Origin: Thermoanaerobacterium sp. RBIITD
GTDB lineage: Bacteria > Bacillota > Thermoanaerobacteria > Thermoanaerobacterales > Thermoanaerobacteraceae
Length of the DNA: 64,000 nucleotides
Direction of reading: 5' to 3'
Assembly: GCF_900205865.1 (NCBI RefSeq)
Contig: NZ_LT906662.1
Coordinates: 1,178,001-1,242,000 of the forward strand
Shown: positions 25,867 through 36,328 of the stretch, piece by piece
Layout: each line of letters starts with the position of its first letter
Numbering within the stretch: position 1 is the first letter of the stretch
The notes under the pieces: generated by a model
The model's database searches: none
What the model was told of the DNA's origin: nothing
What the model saw: the letters and a program-made list of their open reading frames with translations, nothing else
Position numbers and translations under genes: made by a program

Positions 25867-27234
25867 GAGTGGATATTTTATTATAAAGCTTACGCCTTTA
25901 TCTCTATTTACGGCCTTAATTTCTCCGTTGTAGAAATCTATAATTTTTTTGGAAATAGCAAGACCTAAACCAAAGTTTCCAGTTTTATCTTTATAAAGTT
26001 TATCAAAGATATGGTCTATATGTTTTTTGTCTATATTTGGCCCATCATTGTATATTTCCAGTACTGCATAGTGTCCTTCTTTTTTTAAAGTTACAAAAAT
26101 TTTTTCTCTTGCATATCTTAATGCATTATCTAGAATATTCTCAATACAAACTTGTATTTTATCAATATCTCCGGTGATTATAATTTCGTCTATATCTAAA
26201 TTCCATTCTATTCTGCTATTAATAATTTCAAACCTGTTTATTATATGAATGAGCAGATCATGTAAATTTATATCAACGTTTTTATTGCTATTTTCCAGAA
26301 CATAATCAAGTGTATTTAAGTACAGCATCTGATTAATTTTCTTTTCTAATCTGGCAGCCTCGTCCCTTATTATTTCGGCGGTTTTTTCAACAGAGTCTAT
26401 ATATACACCATCGATGATTGCATCGGCATGGCTCATGATAACCATAACCGGAGTTTTTAAATCGTGAGATATACTTTGCAAAAACATTTTTTCTTCTTCA
26501 TCTGCGTGTTTCAATTCTTTTTGCATTCGGTTCATAGATTCTACAAGCCTTCCTATTTCATCATCACTCTTAACTTTAATTGGTTCCTTCCAGTCTTTAT
26601 GAGCTATTCTTATCGTATAATCTTCAAGCTCTTTTAAAGGTTTTGAAATATAGCTTGCAACAACCTTTGCCGCAAAAAAACCAATAGTTATAAATATAAT
26701 TCCTATTACAATTACCATGTACAGTAATCTATTATCTACTATATTGGGCATATATGATATTAAATACGATTTTCCTGTATTGCCATATTTAATAGAGCTT
26801 ATTATAAAGAAAAATTCTATATTATTGTAAACTTCCTTAAATTGCTTTTCATGAATATTGCCATCTTTTATGAAGCTGGCCATCCACATTTTAACTGCCA
26901 AATTGCTATAACCGGGTGAGTAAGGCAACGGCGGAGGCTCTTTTTTATCTATATCTATAATTAGAGTTCTATTATTGTTATCTATATTTATGATAAAATT
27001 ATCGCTGCCTTTAAGGTTTCTCATTTCACCAAAGTTGTTAACGGGTTGATTAAAATTATTATTCTTTAGCAGTATCTCATGAGCAACTTTTAGATCTTGG
27101 ATCTTTGCATTCTCATCAATTTTTCTAAAGGCGAATAAATATAAAATCGATATACTGCATATTATAATTAAAATTACAGCTGTAAAAGTTACCCATATTC
27201 TCATTGTTAATGATTTAAATTTAAAGCGCCTCAT
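25861..27234 (-). CDS. Membrane sensor histidine kinase
   Basis: The 457-residue kinase has a membrane helix (about 12-31), an extracytoplasmic sensor segment of ~140 residues, a second helix (about 170-192), a HAMP linker, the phosphorylated-histidine box SISHDLKTP near residue 255, and the ATP-binding N box ENILDNALRYA and G box GLGLAISKK. The ATG overlaps the regulator stop as ATGA. The signal sensed is unknown. With the adjacent regulator it probably controls envelope genes; the repeated boxes upstream of the glycosyltransferase genes are the best candidate targets. Confidence 0.92.
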   Translation of the reverse strand: MRRFKFKSLTMRIWVTFTAVILIIICSISILYLFAFRKIDENAKIQDLKVAHEILLKNNNFNQPVNNFGEMRNLKGSDNFIINIDNNNRTLIIDIDKKEPPPLPYSPGYSNLAVKMWMASFIKDGNIHEKQFKEVYNNIEFFFIISSIKYGNTGKSYLISYMPNIVDNRLLYMVIVIGIIFITIGFFAAKVVASYISKPLKELEDYTIRIAHKDWKEPIKVKSDDEIGRLVESMNRMQKELKHADEEEKMFLQSISHDLKTPVMVIMSHADAIIDGVYIDSVEKTAEIIRDEAARLEKKINQMLYLNTLDYVLENSNKNVDINLHDLLIHIINRFEIINSRIEWNLDIDEIIITGDIDKIQVCIENILDNALRYAREKIFVTLKKEGHYAVLEIYNDGPNIDKKHIDHIFDKLYKDKTGNFGLGLAISKKIIDFYNGEIKAVNRDKGVSFIIKYPLK

Positions 27235-27908
27235 GATTTAAACACCAATTTATAACCGTACCCATATACGGTTTCAATATTTAATTTATTAACTTTTTTT
27301 CTAAGCCTTCTAATAGTATCATCAACTACTCTGTCTGAACCAAAATAATTTTCACCCCAAATGCTATTTAAAATCTGCTCCCTTGATACTAAAATGTTCT
27401 TGTTTTTAACAAGATAATTTAATAGTTCAAACTCCTTGTTTGTAAGCTGAATCTCATTATCTCCTTCGAAAACCGTCCTCTGTCTTTTACTTATCCTGTA
27501 TTCACCAATACTAAGCATGTCTTCAGGCTCATCATTTTCATTTCCATAAATTCTTTCCATAAGTTTATTAGTTCTAATAACAAGTTCCCTCGGTAAAAAT
27601 GGCTTTGATAAATAATCATCGCTGCCAAGTTCCAGCCCAACTACCCTGTCAAGCTCCTCGTTTCTTGCAGACATAAATATAACAGGCGTCTTTTTATTGT
27701 ATTCCTTAATAGCTTTAATTAATTCATACCCATCAATATCCGGCAGCATTATATCCAAAATCCAAAGGTCAGGCAAGTCCTTTATTCTTTCTATTGCAGA
27801 ATTTCCGTTTAAAAAAGTAGTCACTTCATAACCTTCACGCTGTAAATATTTTTCAAGTAAAATATTAAGGCTCTTTTCATCTTCTACAAGATAAATCCTT
27901 TTAGACAA
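27231..27908 (-). CDS. OmpR/PhoB-family response regulator
   Basis: About 225 residues: a receiver with acidic pocket E9-D10-E11 and phospho-acceptor D52 in LDIMLPDIDGYE, lysine in LSKPF, then a C-terminal winged helix (LTNKEFELLNYLV, SDRVVDDTIRRLRKK). The TTG start at 27908 is chosen because GAGGTG lies 6 bases upstream; the GTG at 27917 would use that same site as its own codon. It is coupled to the kinase by a 4-base overlap. Regulators of this family bind direct repeats 11 bases apart, matching 24046-24063 and 25802-25819. Confidence 0.93.
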   Translation of the reverse strand: MSKRIYLVEDEKSLNILLEKYLQREGYEVTTFLNGNSAIERIKDLPDLWILDIMLPDIDGYELIKAIKEYNKKTPVIFMSARNEELDRVVGLELGSDDYLSKPFLPRELVIRTNKLMERIYGNENDEPEDMLSIGEYRISKRQRTVFEGDNEIQLTNKEFELLNYLVKNKNILVSREQILNSIWGENYFGSDRVVDDTIRRLRKKVNKLNIETVYGYGYKLVFKS

Positions 27909-27946
27909 ATTTATCACCTCAAGACTTTATATAACCCTACCATTAT

Positions 27947-30900
27947 CTATATTGCATTTATATATTCCCATTTGCCCGTTGCTTCATTGTATTTATACGT
28001 ACCAACTTTTCTTGGATCAGTTGAGCCCTTTGAATTTATTGCAACAGATATAGGAATATTTACATCCTGTCCATTTTTTGTTACTGTTATATCGTATATA
28101 TCTGAAACCGGCGTAAGATTGCCTGTCTTTTGTGCTGCACCTTTATCAATTATTTTAATCGATACATCACCATATGTATCGTTAAGATTTAGTAAATCTT
28201 TTGAAAACGCAATTTTTACATCACCTGTTTCAATAATCAGGTTTCTTTGAGCCGTTTTTATTGCATTCAAGACTGAAACAGGTACAACAACTTCTTCTGA
28301 AAGAGAATTTTCGTCACCACTTAAGTTAATTGCTAAATCATTTCCTGCATTTTTTATTATGTCCAATGATTTCGCCTCATCTACTCTATACAGTGCGATA
28401 TTTCCATATACACTGGTAGTGCCGCTTAAGTAAATATAATTGTTTTTACCTTTATCAAGCTTCGTTTTAACATTTATCACATTGCTTGTGTCTAATATTT
28501 TGCCTGATGCATCAAATGCTTCTATTTTGTAATCGTAAGATTCTCCCGGTGTATATGTCATATCCTTATAATTCGTTTTGTTGACCCTTGCTATCTCTTC
28601 ATCATTTCTTACAACGATATATCCTGCTATATTCGAATTTACAATACTACCGCTCCAATCTAATAATATACCACTACCATCTGAATCTACTGCTTTTAAC
28701 CTGCCATTTAAAGCTGTAGCCGTTTGATTTAATGAATTTGTATCAACAGAGAAACTGAATTTTGTATTTGTTCCAGGTTTAATATTCAGATTACCCTTTA
28801 TATTGACTCTTATATTCGCTTTGCCGATGCCATTAATTTTTAAGGCACCATTTGAAACTTCTGCTACAGCAGTATTATCTGATGATATATCGTATTGAGA
28901 CGGGTCAAGATAAATATTGTCAAGTTTGTTGTCACTAAATGATGCCTTTACTTTTATAGGCAATATATTGCCCTTATTTAAATCTATTGATGGTATTTCT
29001 ACTTTTATATCATCTATTACATGATTTGACCTAAACTCCTCATTTGCTAAAAAACTACCGAGAATATTTTTGCATCTTCCCAAATCATTTGTCAATTTAG
29101 ATGCTACATTCGCATTAAGACTTTTGTCGCTATTTATCGTATTTACGGCATTGTCAATACTGTTTACAATATTCTTCGCATTTTCAATTGTCATAGAAGA
29201 TTTTGCAGTATTAGCTATACCACCAATCAAGTTTTTATACGAATATGCCTGGTTTTGCGTCATCCCACCAAATTTAACATATATCCCGTCGATATTTGTT
29301 AAAATATCATTAAGTATAGTAGTAGTTGCAACAACAGGATCTTTATCAGGGATTACTGCTGGTGTACTGAAAACACCGGATTTAAGTGCAGCGTCATACC
29401 CCTTTTTGAACAAAGACTCAAATTCAAAGAGTCCGACGCCACTTGCACTATTATCCCTTATTGCCTCTATCTGCTTTAAAAGTGTCACATTGTCAGTGCC
29501 AATAGATGTACCAATGCCTGGAACAACATCGGAATGACCATTAGCAAAATCCAATGTATTTTTCAAATCTGCAGCAACAAGTGAAACCGTCGTATTGTAT
29601 GACATTGGGTTCAATGTATCAATATAGTTTTTTACTGTCCAATCTTTTGAATCCTGAAAAATATCTGATGTTGCTGTGCTGTAATTCGGCCATACATCTG
29701 CAGCTATTTTTAGTCCCGGTTTTATCGTCCTAAGCTCTGATATGACACTGTAAGCAAATGTATTTACTATATTCATCCTAAAGTAATTCCACAGCTGCCA
29801 CATATCACCATTTACATCCAGATATTTTGGATCTGCCCCTGTGTATTGTTTGAATAATTCTCTTGTATAGTCATCATATCCAAAGTCATTTGAATAATCA
29901 TTTGAATTTGGAAATCTCATGTAGTCAAATTGGATGCCGTCTATGTCATATTTAGCTGCAAGCTCTTTATACAAATCCGACAGAAAATTCCTCGCATCGG
30001 GAATCATAGGATTCAAGAAGTAATATTTAATGCCATATTTATCTAACGTGTAATTATCGCCTTTGCGACTTATCAAAAGCCATTCAGGCATTTTCTCTTT
30101 TATAGGTCCACCATTTCCGACATCTGAAGTCCCTATTAAGAAATTTTCTGTCCACGCATATACAGCCATTCCCCTTTTATGTGCTTCTTTTATATATGCG
30201 TCAAGAACATCAAAGCCTTCATATACAGGATTTTGCTCTGTATATTTACTATCTGTTGGATATATGGTGTAGCCAGACCAGAATGTATCGAGGTATATAG
30301 TATTTATGTTTATGCTCTTCATCATGTCGAGATTTTTTACAACTTCTTCGAGGCTTTTTTCTTTAGGCTTTATCCAGACAGCGCGGCTCTCTACTTTCTC
30401 TGATGCAAAAGACATGTACGTTGCTTTATTGATGTCATCATCAAGTGATTTTATAACAACTTCTGCATCTTTATATGATCCATTATTTATGTAATTCTTC
30501 GCATTATTCAACTTTATCTTCGCATTATCTATTATTGATTGTATATCATTATAGGGAATATCCTTAAATTCTTTTTTTGCATCGATTAGATTGTTTTCAA
30601 CCATATTGAGCCTATACTCGGCTTCATCTATGTATGACACAGGTGTATGCTCTATTATTACCTCTTTATTAGCCTTGTCTATCGTGACATTTGACCCGAG
30701 TGTTGCATATTTTATAAGCCATTCCGCACTTTTCCCATGGCCTGATACAACAAAACCGCCATCTGGTATATCAGAGTTATTCCCACCTACAGATATAATT
30801 TTACCATCTTTGCTTACCACAACTTCATAGCCATAATCATTAGTCCCTGTTTTTTTACCATATAAGCTATCATAAACAATAAGCTGGTCAGGCCCTCTCA

Positions 30901-31471
30901 TACCTGGAAAATAATATCCGTAAGGGTTGTCTGATTCTGTCTTAGGATCAATCGCATTATAACTTACTTTCCACATCGTCGTAGTATTAAAATTATCTAA
31001 GACAACCTCTATTTTGTCACCTTCTTTTACCGTTTCAAGAAGTTTATCACATATCGGGTTTGCAATATGTATTGATATAACTGAGCCATTCTCCGGTATG
31101 TCTGAATTATTTGCATTTATGTAATCCGGTTTTGTGACTTTTGTTACGATATTATTTACAACTGTTATCTCCATGCCCCACTGGTTTGTATTTGTGGATT
31201 TACCATATGCCGGTGTATAGACTATAACTGACCCTTCCTGCCTATCTTTATTTACATCATCTATTGGTACAACTATTTCATCAACTTTAAAATATTTTTC
31301 AGGCAGGTTATATACATCATTTGCTACAGTATTTGCTTCTATACCCGATGGTGTATTTGAACCAGTTGTTCCAGTCATAGTTCCAGTATCAGCAAATATG
31401 TAGCTAATATTGAAGCTTAAAAGAAGTGCTACTGCAAGTATTAGTGATAAAGTTTTTTTGGCATAAGTCAA
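27947..31471 (-). CDS. Secreted glycoside-hydrolase-like protein (GHL10/YngK type)
   Basis: A 1174-residue exported protein with a signal peptide ending near residue 28. The N-terminal ~270 residues contain two similar modules with YDSLYGKKTGTNDYGYEVVV. The core (about 365-690) is the GHL10 (DUF187) barrel: RAVWIKP, NTIYLDTFWSG, AVYAWTENFLIG and DGIQFDYMRFP. Later come a helical stretch, a bacterial Ig-like segment and a fibronectin-III-like segment (about 930-1010). The family acts on cell-wall or extracellular glycan, probably peptidoglycan-related, but specificity is unproved. It has no SLH domain, so it is likely released or held by other modules. Start is a TTG. Confidence 0.8.
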   Translation of the reverse strand: MTYAKKTLSLILAVALLLSFNISYIFADTGTMTGTTGSNTPSGIEANTVANDVYNLPEKYFKVDEIVVPIDDVNKDRQEGSVIVYTPAYGKSTNTNQWGMEITVVNNIVTKVTKPDYINANNSDIPENGSVISIHIANPICDKLLETVKEGDKIEVVLDNFNTTTMWKVSYNAIDPKTESDNPYGYYFPGMRGPDQLIVYDSLYGKKTGTNDYGYEVVVSKDGKIISVGGNNSDIPDGGFVVSGHGKSAEWLIKYATLGSNVTIDKANKEVIIEHTPVSYIDEAEYRLNMVENNLIDAKKEFKDIPYNDIQSIIDNAKIKLNNAKNYINNGSYKDAEVVIKSLDDDINKATYMSFASEKVESRAVWIKPKEKSLEEVVKNLDMMKSININTIYLDTFWSGYTIYPTDSKYTEQNPVYEGFDVLDAYIKEAHKRGMAVYAWTENFLIGTSDVGNGGPIKEKMPEWLLISRKGDNYTLDKYGIKYYFLNPMIPDARNFLSDLYKELAAKYDIDGIQFDYMRFPNSNDYSNDFGYDDYTRELFKQYTGADPKYLDVNGDMWQLWNYFRMNIVNTFAYSVISELRTIKPGLKIAADVWPNYSTATSDIFQDSKDWTVKNYIDTLNPMSYNTTVSLVAADLKNTLDFANGHSDVVPGIGTSIGTDNVTLLKQIEAIRDNSASGVGLFEFESLFKKGYDAALKSGVFSTPAVIPDKDPVVATTTILNDILTNIDGIYVKFGGMTQNQAYSYKNLIGGIANTAKSSMTIENAKNIVNSIDNAVNTINSDKSLNANVASKLTNDLGRCKNILGSFLANEEFRSNHVIDDIKVEIPSIDLNKGNILPIKVKASFSDNKLDNIYLDPSQYDISSDNTAVAEVSNGALKINGIGKANIRVNIKGNLNIKPGTNTKFSFSVDTNSLNQTATALNGRLKAVDSDGSGILLDWSGSIVNSNIAGYIVVRNDEEIARVNKTNYKDMTYTPGESYDYKIEAFDASGKILDTSNVINVKTKLDKGKNNYIYLSGTTSVYGNIALYRVDEAKSLDIIKNAGNDLAINLSGDENSLSEEVVVPVSVLNAIKTAQRNLIIETGDVKIAFSKDLLNLNDTYGDVSIKIIDKGAAQKTGNLTPVSDIYDITVTKNGQDVNIPISVAINSKGSTDPRKVGTYKYNEATGKWEYINAI

Positions 31472-31599
31472 TAGTTATCACATCCCTTTTTTTAATTCTG
31501 TAATTTAAATTGTACTTCAAGCTGAATGCCACTTAGCCCATATATTAATTATATCATAAGATCATGTATTTATATTTATCTTATTAAAGAATAAAAAAG

Positions 31600-31646
31600 A
31601 CAAAAAACGCAAGATTATGAAAATTGACCATTCCCATAATCTTGCA
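31600..31646 (-). terminator. Second terminator downstream of the S-layer gene
   Basis: Perfect 11-base inverted repeat GCAAGATTATG (31610-31620) / CATAATCTTGC (31636-31646), followed on the minus strand by GTTTTTTGTC. Confidence 0.8.
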
Positions 31647-31928
31647 TCAAGTTAAGGATTGAATATTCAATTCAATTAATACTGTCATTAATTTATTTTA
31701 AATAATTTAGAGCATTAGCTCTTCTTTTCTTCCTTTATCTTAAATTTAAAAATATCTATTAAAAGATGTTTAAGACAAAACCAAACATTAACATATAAAT
31801 GCGATTAAAAAAAAGAAAGCATGACTGTAGAGTTTTTAATTTAATTAAGCCAGGATGAAAAAGAAAGGCAGATATGCCTTCAGAGAGAAAAGCGGAACAT
31901 TAAAATAGTTACAGTTTCTTTATTTTAA

Positions 31929-31966
31929 CATAAAAAAAGAGTCCCCCAAAAGGAGGAGGACTCTTT
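31929..31966 (-). terminator. Strong terminator of the S-layer gene
   Basis: AAAGAGTCC (31936-31944) / GGACTCTTT (31958-31966) hairpin, followed by seven T on the minus strand, 15 bases after the S-layer stop. Confidence 0.92.
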
Positions 31967-31981
31967 GATTGATAGACATAA

Positions 31982-34381
31982 TTAATATTTTATTGCAACT
32001 ACTTTTCCAGTTGAATCAGTGTATATAATAATTGATGTACCACTAGATAAGTTGGAAGCATATTTAACTGAATATGTTCCATCACCATTATCTTTTATAA
32101 TCTGGTAGCCAGGAGCAAGTAGATAATGACCATTACCACCAGTTACATCTAATGTCATGTTAACTGTATCAATTTTCCCGAATGTAACAGATGTAGATGT
32201 CAATGGTGATACACTTACTACTTTACCACTAGCATTATCAACTTTAAGTGCATATACTGAACCAGCTACTGTTGTATAGGAATCATTAACAGTATCAAAT
32301 GTCTGGCTCTGTCCATTTACATATCCTGTAATTCTATTGAAATCACCATTTGATGTCGAAACTGTATACTGTTTTGTTACAAATACATTCGTTGTTGTTG
32401 TATCAGATGATACAAAAGCAGGATTATCAAATACAATAGCTTTTACATTATTGTAATTGTCATATGCAATTGCATTAACTGTATAGCTGTCACTTGATGT
32501 AACATCTGATAGTTTAGCAACTGAGTAATTACCATTTGCATCTTTTACATATACTACTGTGCTGCTATTTAAGTAATAATATGTGCTAGAATTTGCTGCT
32601 GCTTGGAGTGTATTGCTTGTAGCATCATACTTCCCTGATGTAAATGATGACGTTCTAAAGATAACATCACCTACACTGCTATCATAAACATTAGATACTA
32701 CAGTCTTATCAGAATTAATATCAAATTTCACCAATGTACCTTTTGTAATATCATCCTGTACTGCAGCAGTATTAGATGTATCCCATGTATATACTGTATC
32801 TTTGCCATCAGCAGTTAAAAGTTCTATTTTTGCAATTAATTTTGAAGTGTCAAACGCACTGTTAAGAACTATACCATAATTTGACGAAGTTGTTATAGAA
32901 CCACTAATATATCTGAATGCATTACCATCTTTATCAAGTGCAAATGTAATTTCATCTCCAGCACTGAATGTTTTTCCAGTTAAGTTTTTATAATCTTTAC
33001 CAGCTACTGTTATATAATTATTAGTGTCGGTATATGTCGCTGTAACTTTACCAGAAACAGTTTTTCTTACAACATTGAGGTATATACCTACCTGATTTCC
33101 ATCAGCATCGTATTGTTTACCGTAGTAAACAACATCATTAGCCTTGATGTCTGATAATTTTGCAGCATCACCAACAACTGTGTAGTGATATGCTGTTCCG
33201 TCATCTTTTACCAATGTATAGTTGCCATTATCTGTAGGCAGATATTTTGCACTATCAGTCACATTTGCAGTTACAAACATAGGATCATAATTATATCCTG
33301 TAACAACTGCATATTCATATTTACCATCATTATTATTATCAATAAGTTTTACATCAAAAGATGATGGCAAGCTGCTAACTTTGCTTAATGCTGTCAAACT
33401 TGTTAAATATCCATTGTAAAGTATTGGTAAACTCTTAACAGATACATTTGTATCAGTTGGTGGTGTTGTACTTGCATCATATACTTCACCTGATGTAGTA
33501 TTAATTGTTGCATCACTATATTCTTTTACATTGTTTGTATTCTCTTCAACTAATACTGGAACACCACTGCTTGTGTAATATACATTCACATCTTTACCAA
33601 CATATTTTGTAAAATCAAGACTACCAGCACTCTTTACTACATCTTTATTTGCAGCAACATCATGTAATTTTACATTTCCTGCAGCTACATTGCTCGTCTG
33701 GTCAGCTGTAGCTAAAACGATATATTCAGTTGGTGTAGCAACTTTTGATATTAATTTTATTACATTGCCATTACTATCTTTTTTTTCAGTAAGAACACCA
33801 TCTGAATTATAAGTATACAAAGGCAAATCTAATGCATTGTTAACTAAAACGGCCATTTGACCACGATTTATTGTAGCATTTGCTGATAATGTAACACCAT
33901 CTGTCAAACCTATATCAGCAGCTTTTGCTATAACACCATATGGCCATGATAGATTCTCTGTAACACCCAATGCTCTTAATAATAATGCAAGAGCTTCTGG
34001 ATATGTTACTGTGTTGTCTGGTTTGAATGTTCCATCTGGATATCCATCAGGATTAGCAATATTTATATCTCCTGATGCCCAATAATTTGCTGGAACATCA
34101 CTGAATTTTGTTGGGCCTGCTGCTACTTTTGCAGCATCCTGTAAACCCTTTGCTGCATTTACAAATGCTATCATCTGTGCTCTTGTAACAGCACCATCAG
34201 GATTGTATGTGCCATTTGGCATACCTGATACCAAGCCTAACGATTGTAGGCGATCAACTGCACTCGCATACGGTGCACTACTATTCACATCTGAAAATGT
34301 TCCTGCAAAGCCAACTGCCATTGCACTGAACACCAATGTGAATGTAAGAACCACTGCTATTAACTTTTTAAGGTTCTTCAT
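31982..34381 (-). CDS. S-layer protein with N-terminal SLH domains
   Basis: The 799-residue exported protein has a signal peptide (cleavage near AVGFAG, residue 27) and three SLH repeats (about 28-185) that bind pyruvylated secondary cell-wall polymer. The usual TRAE motif is weak: VTRAQ, VTYPE and INRGQ. The second repeat is short, reading ANPDGYPDGTFKPD, as if 6-9 residues were lost. The rest is Ser/Thr/Asn/Asp-rich beta structure, as in major S-layer proteins. A near-consensus promoter, a structured leader, AAGGAGGAGG before ATG and a strong terminator all point to very high expression. Confidence 0.88.
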   Translation of the reverse strand: MKNLKKLIAVVLTFTLVFSAMAVGFAGTFSDVNSSAPYASAVDRLQSLGLVSGMPNGTYNPDGAVTRAQMIAFVNAAKGLQDAAKVAAGPTKFSDVPANYWASGDINIANPDGYPDGTFKPDNTVTYPEALALLLRALGVTENLSWPYGVIAKAADIGLTDGVTLSANATINRGQMAVLVNNALDLPLYTYNSDGVLTEKKDSNGNVIKLISKVATPTEYIVLATADQTSNVAAGNVKLHDVAANKDVVKSAGSLDFTKYVGKDVNVYYTSSGVPVLVEENTNNVKEYSDATINTTSGEVYDASTTPPTDTNVSVKSLPILYNGYLTSLTALSKVSSLPSSFDVKLIDNNNDGKYEYAVVTGYNYDPMFVTANVTDSAKYLPTDNGNYTLVKDDGTAYHYTVVGDAAKLSDIKANDVVYYGKQYDADGNQVGIYLNVVRKTVSGKVTATYTDTNNYITVAGKDYKNLTGKTFSAGDEITFALDKDGNAFRYISGSITTSSNYGIVLNSAFDTSKLIAKIELLTADGKDTVYTWDTSNTAAVQDDITKGTLVKFDINSDKTVVSNVYDSSVGDVIFRTSSFTSGKYDATSNTLQAAANSSTYYYLNSSTVVYVKDANGNYSVAKLSDVTSSDSYTVNAIAYDNYNNVKAIVFDNPAFVSSDTTTTNVFVTKQYTVSTSNGDFNRITGYVNGQSQTFDTVNDSYTTVAGSVYALKVDNASGKVVSVSPLTSTSVTFGKIDTVNMTLDVTGGNGHYLLAPGYQIIKDNGDGTYSVKYASNLSSGTSIIIYTDSTGKVVAIKY

Positions 34382-34424
34382 GGAATAAATCCTCCTCCTT
34401 AATAATAATGTATATTTTTCTTTT

Positions 34425-34517
34425 GAAAGGTGGTACCTTCCAAAAAGCTTTTAACTATGTATGGTGGCTTTCCACCGACCTGAGTTTATTATATCATCCT
34501 GTCAATCGTGAAGTCAA
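34425..34517 (-). promoter_or_regulatory. S-layer gene promoter and leader hairpins
   Basis: TTGACT (34512-34517) and TATAAT (34488-34493), 18 bases apart, on the minus strand. The leader of about 100 bases has the hairpin GGTGG-AAAG-CCACC (34463-34476) and a second self-complementary stretch GAAAGG..CCTTCC (34425-34441). Leader hairpins near the 5' end often stabilise S-layer mRNA; that is inference here. The remainder up to 34675 shows nothing more. Confidence 0.65.
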
Positions 34518-34675
34518 TAAATGTTACCAATTTGTAATAAAACTGTAATATTCATTTAACATTGTGATACATTTTAGCTAATCTATCTCATCATATGAAT
34601 ATATACGACATAATTGAAAAATATCCTTCTACATTATACCATAAAATCATTACATTTTTTTGTTAAAAATTTAAT

Positions 34676-36214
34676 TTAATATTTCGGTTCTACCTCTACT
34701 TCGAACATCCTTCTCCATGGGTATTGTACTTCTATACTATTTATCTTCAATATATCATTATCATCATATCCCTTTACCAGTTTATCAAGATACTGTCTCA
34801 TCTTCTCCTTTAATACTGTATCGGCTTCATTTATATTTTTGAGGTTATCAGGATTTTCTCCATTTGATTTAGCCCAATTCTGCATCTCATTTCGCACTAT
34901 CCTTTGGTATACATAGTCATCAGCATATCTTATAAAAGTAAATGCATAATAATCTTTATATCTCTCGATAGATATCTTTTTATCTTTTATTCTATCAATA
35001 TTTGACTTAATGCTAAGCTCAGCTATAACGGTACCTATTGAATTGCTTGGAGTATTCCAACCGGAATACGCATCAATATTTTTGAGGAGATTATTCCTTA
35101 TGATATCTTGAACGAGATTCTGATCACCTCCATTTGTATATGCTACATCTGCTATCCCAAAATTTTGTCCATTATTTTTATATTTATCTATAGCACTTTT
35201 TATTCCTATTTTATTATCTATATGTGAATGTATATATACAATATTTTTTGCATCATCAGATGCTTTTCCGCCAATGTAGTCTATCTTCTCCACAGTTATT
35301 TCTTTTATTGTGCCGCCTTCGTAAGGCAAATACATGTTTTCATCTTCTTTTTTCTCAAATGCTATTTTATATGCTGGTGAAAAATTATTTTCTTCATTTA
35401 TAAGCCTAGCTATTGCCAACATGCTGATCTCATCTGCGCCATGAAGCATATAGATATTTTTATATTTCTTTATGCCATTTTTAAGGTCATTGTATGCATA
35501 ATTAAGCATGCTTTTCATTGTTGTATCATCAAGGCCGATTGTCAGGATTACATTCGATTTTAAGCTTGATGCTATTTCATTATTTATAAGCCCTTCTGAT
35601 GCAATGACATACATATAATTAAATAGGTTTGATGGCATACGTGATTTTAATTTGTTTAATTCAATTTCATCACTATTTGATATGGCATTTTTCATCATTT
35701 TATAATATTCTATATTAGTCTGATTTTGAACGTATTTTGTGTCCTGCTCATACAGTGTAGGTGCTGCCTGTGGCATTATTGATATAAGAATAATTCTTTT
35801 GTTGCCTGACATTTCTATAATATTTTTTAACCTTGCTACTCCTTCTTTATATTTTATATTATTTAAATAATTCCGAGAAGCAATAAGCCCGCCAGATAAA
35901 AACTGATTTGTGGATATCACGACTGCAGAGACATCAGGTCTTTTTACCATAACTTTTAGCCATTCATAAAGCATATTTTGATTGCCCTTCTTCATATAGT
36001 AATCAAGTGTATCCATCGGCGGTACCAAGAGCTCCTTCCCACCTGCATTCGAGAGTATTTCTACATTTTGAAGTGATACTGGTCTTGTATCGAGGGGAAC
36101 AAAGACAATTTTTTCTTTATATGCGTATTTTAAATTGTCCTTATATGAAACTTTATTACAATATACATTGATGGTTATGATAAATATTATGATGAATGTA
36201 ATAATTTTCTTCAT
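34676..36214 (-). CDS. DUF4127 family exported protein
   Basis: The 512-residue protein has a short N-terminal signal (hydrophobic residues 4-19, then YCNK) and the DUF4127 opening IVFVPLDTRPVSLQ, VPPMDTLDYY and STNQFLSGGLIASR. The middle has LHGADEISMLAIARL and GIADVAYTNGGDQNLV. Motif layout suggests a hydrolase-like alpha/beta fold, but the activity of the family is unknown to me. A cysteine near residue 19 gives a possible but poor lipobox. It is divergent from the deacetylase gene at 36329 across about 110 bases. Confidence 0.8.
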   Translation of the reverse strand: MKKIITFIIIFIITINVYCNKVSYKDNLKYAYKEKIVFVPLDTRPVSLQNVEILSNAGGKELLVPPMDTLDYYMKKGNQNMLYEWLKVMVKRPDVSAVVISTNQFLSGGLIASRNYLNNIKYKEGVARLKNIIEMSGNKRIILISIMPQAAPTLYEQDTKYVQNQTNIEYYKMMKNAISNSDEIELNKLKSRMPSNLFNYMYVIASEGLINNEIASSLKSNVILTIGLDDTTMKSMLNYAYNDLKNGIKKYKNIYMLHGADEISMLAIARLINEENNFSPAYKIAFEKKEDENMYLPYEGGTIKEITVEKIDYIGGKASDDAKNIVYIHSHIDNKIGIKSAIDKYKNNGQNFGIADVAYTNGGDQNLVQDIIRNNLLKNIDAYSGWNTPSNSIGTVIAELSIKSNIDRIKDKKISIERYKDYYAFTFIRYADDYVYQRIVRNEMQNWAKSNGENPDNLKNINEADTVLKEKMRQYLDKLVKGYDDNDILKINSIEVQYPWRRMFEVEVEPKY

Positions 36215-36328
36215 TTTAGTTCTCCTATTACTTCAAGCAAATATTGTTTTGCTATATTTTTTCTAATATATATCCATGATATTATTTTACAACAAGTTAT
36301 GATATAATGCTATTGCGAGGTGACATTG

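Larger units (their letters stand above)
31472..31981 (-). other. Gene-free region between S-layer gene and glycosidase-like gene
   Basis: It holds two intrinsic terminators (31936-31966 and 31610-31646), about 290 bases of AT-rich DNA between them with no supported gene, and a TATAAT (31548-31553, minus strand) that could serve the glycosidase-like gene. A hairpin AAGGCA/TGCCTT lies near 31865-31880. Confidence 0.5.

Noticed and set aside
31855-31908. 17-residue basic plus-strand peptide ORF
   Set aside because: No Shine-Dalgarno at useful spacing, and a hairpin covers the sequence. It is too short to support.
34425-34490. Possible riboswitch in the S-layer leader
   Set aside because: Two simple hairpins are present but no class-specific conserved bases were found for cyclic-di-GMP-I, SAM, glycine or other aptamers I know.
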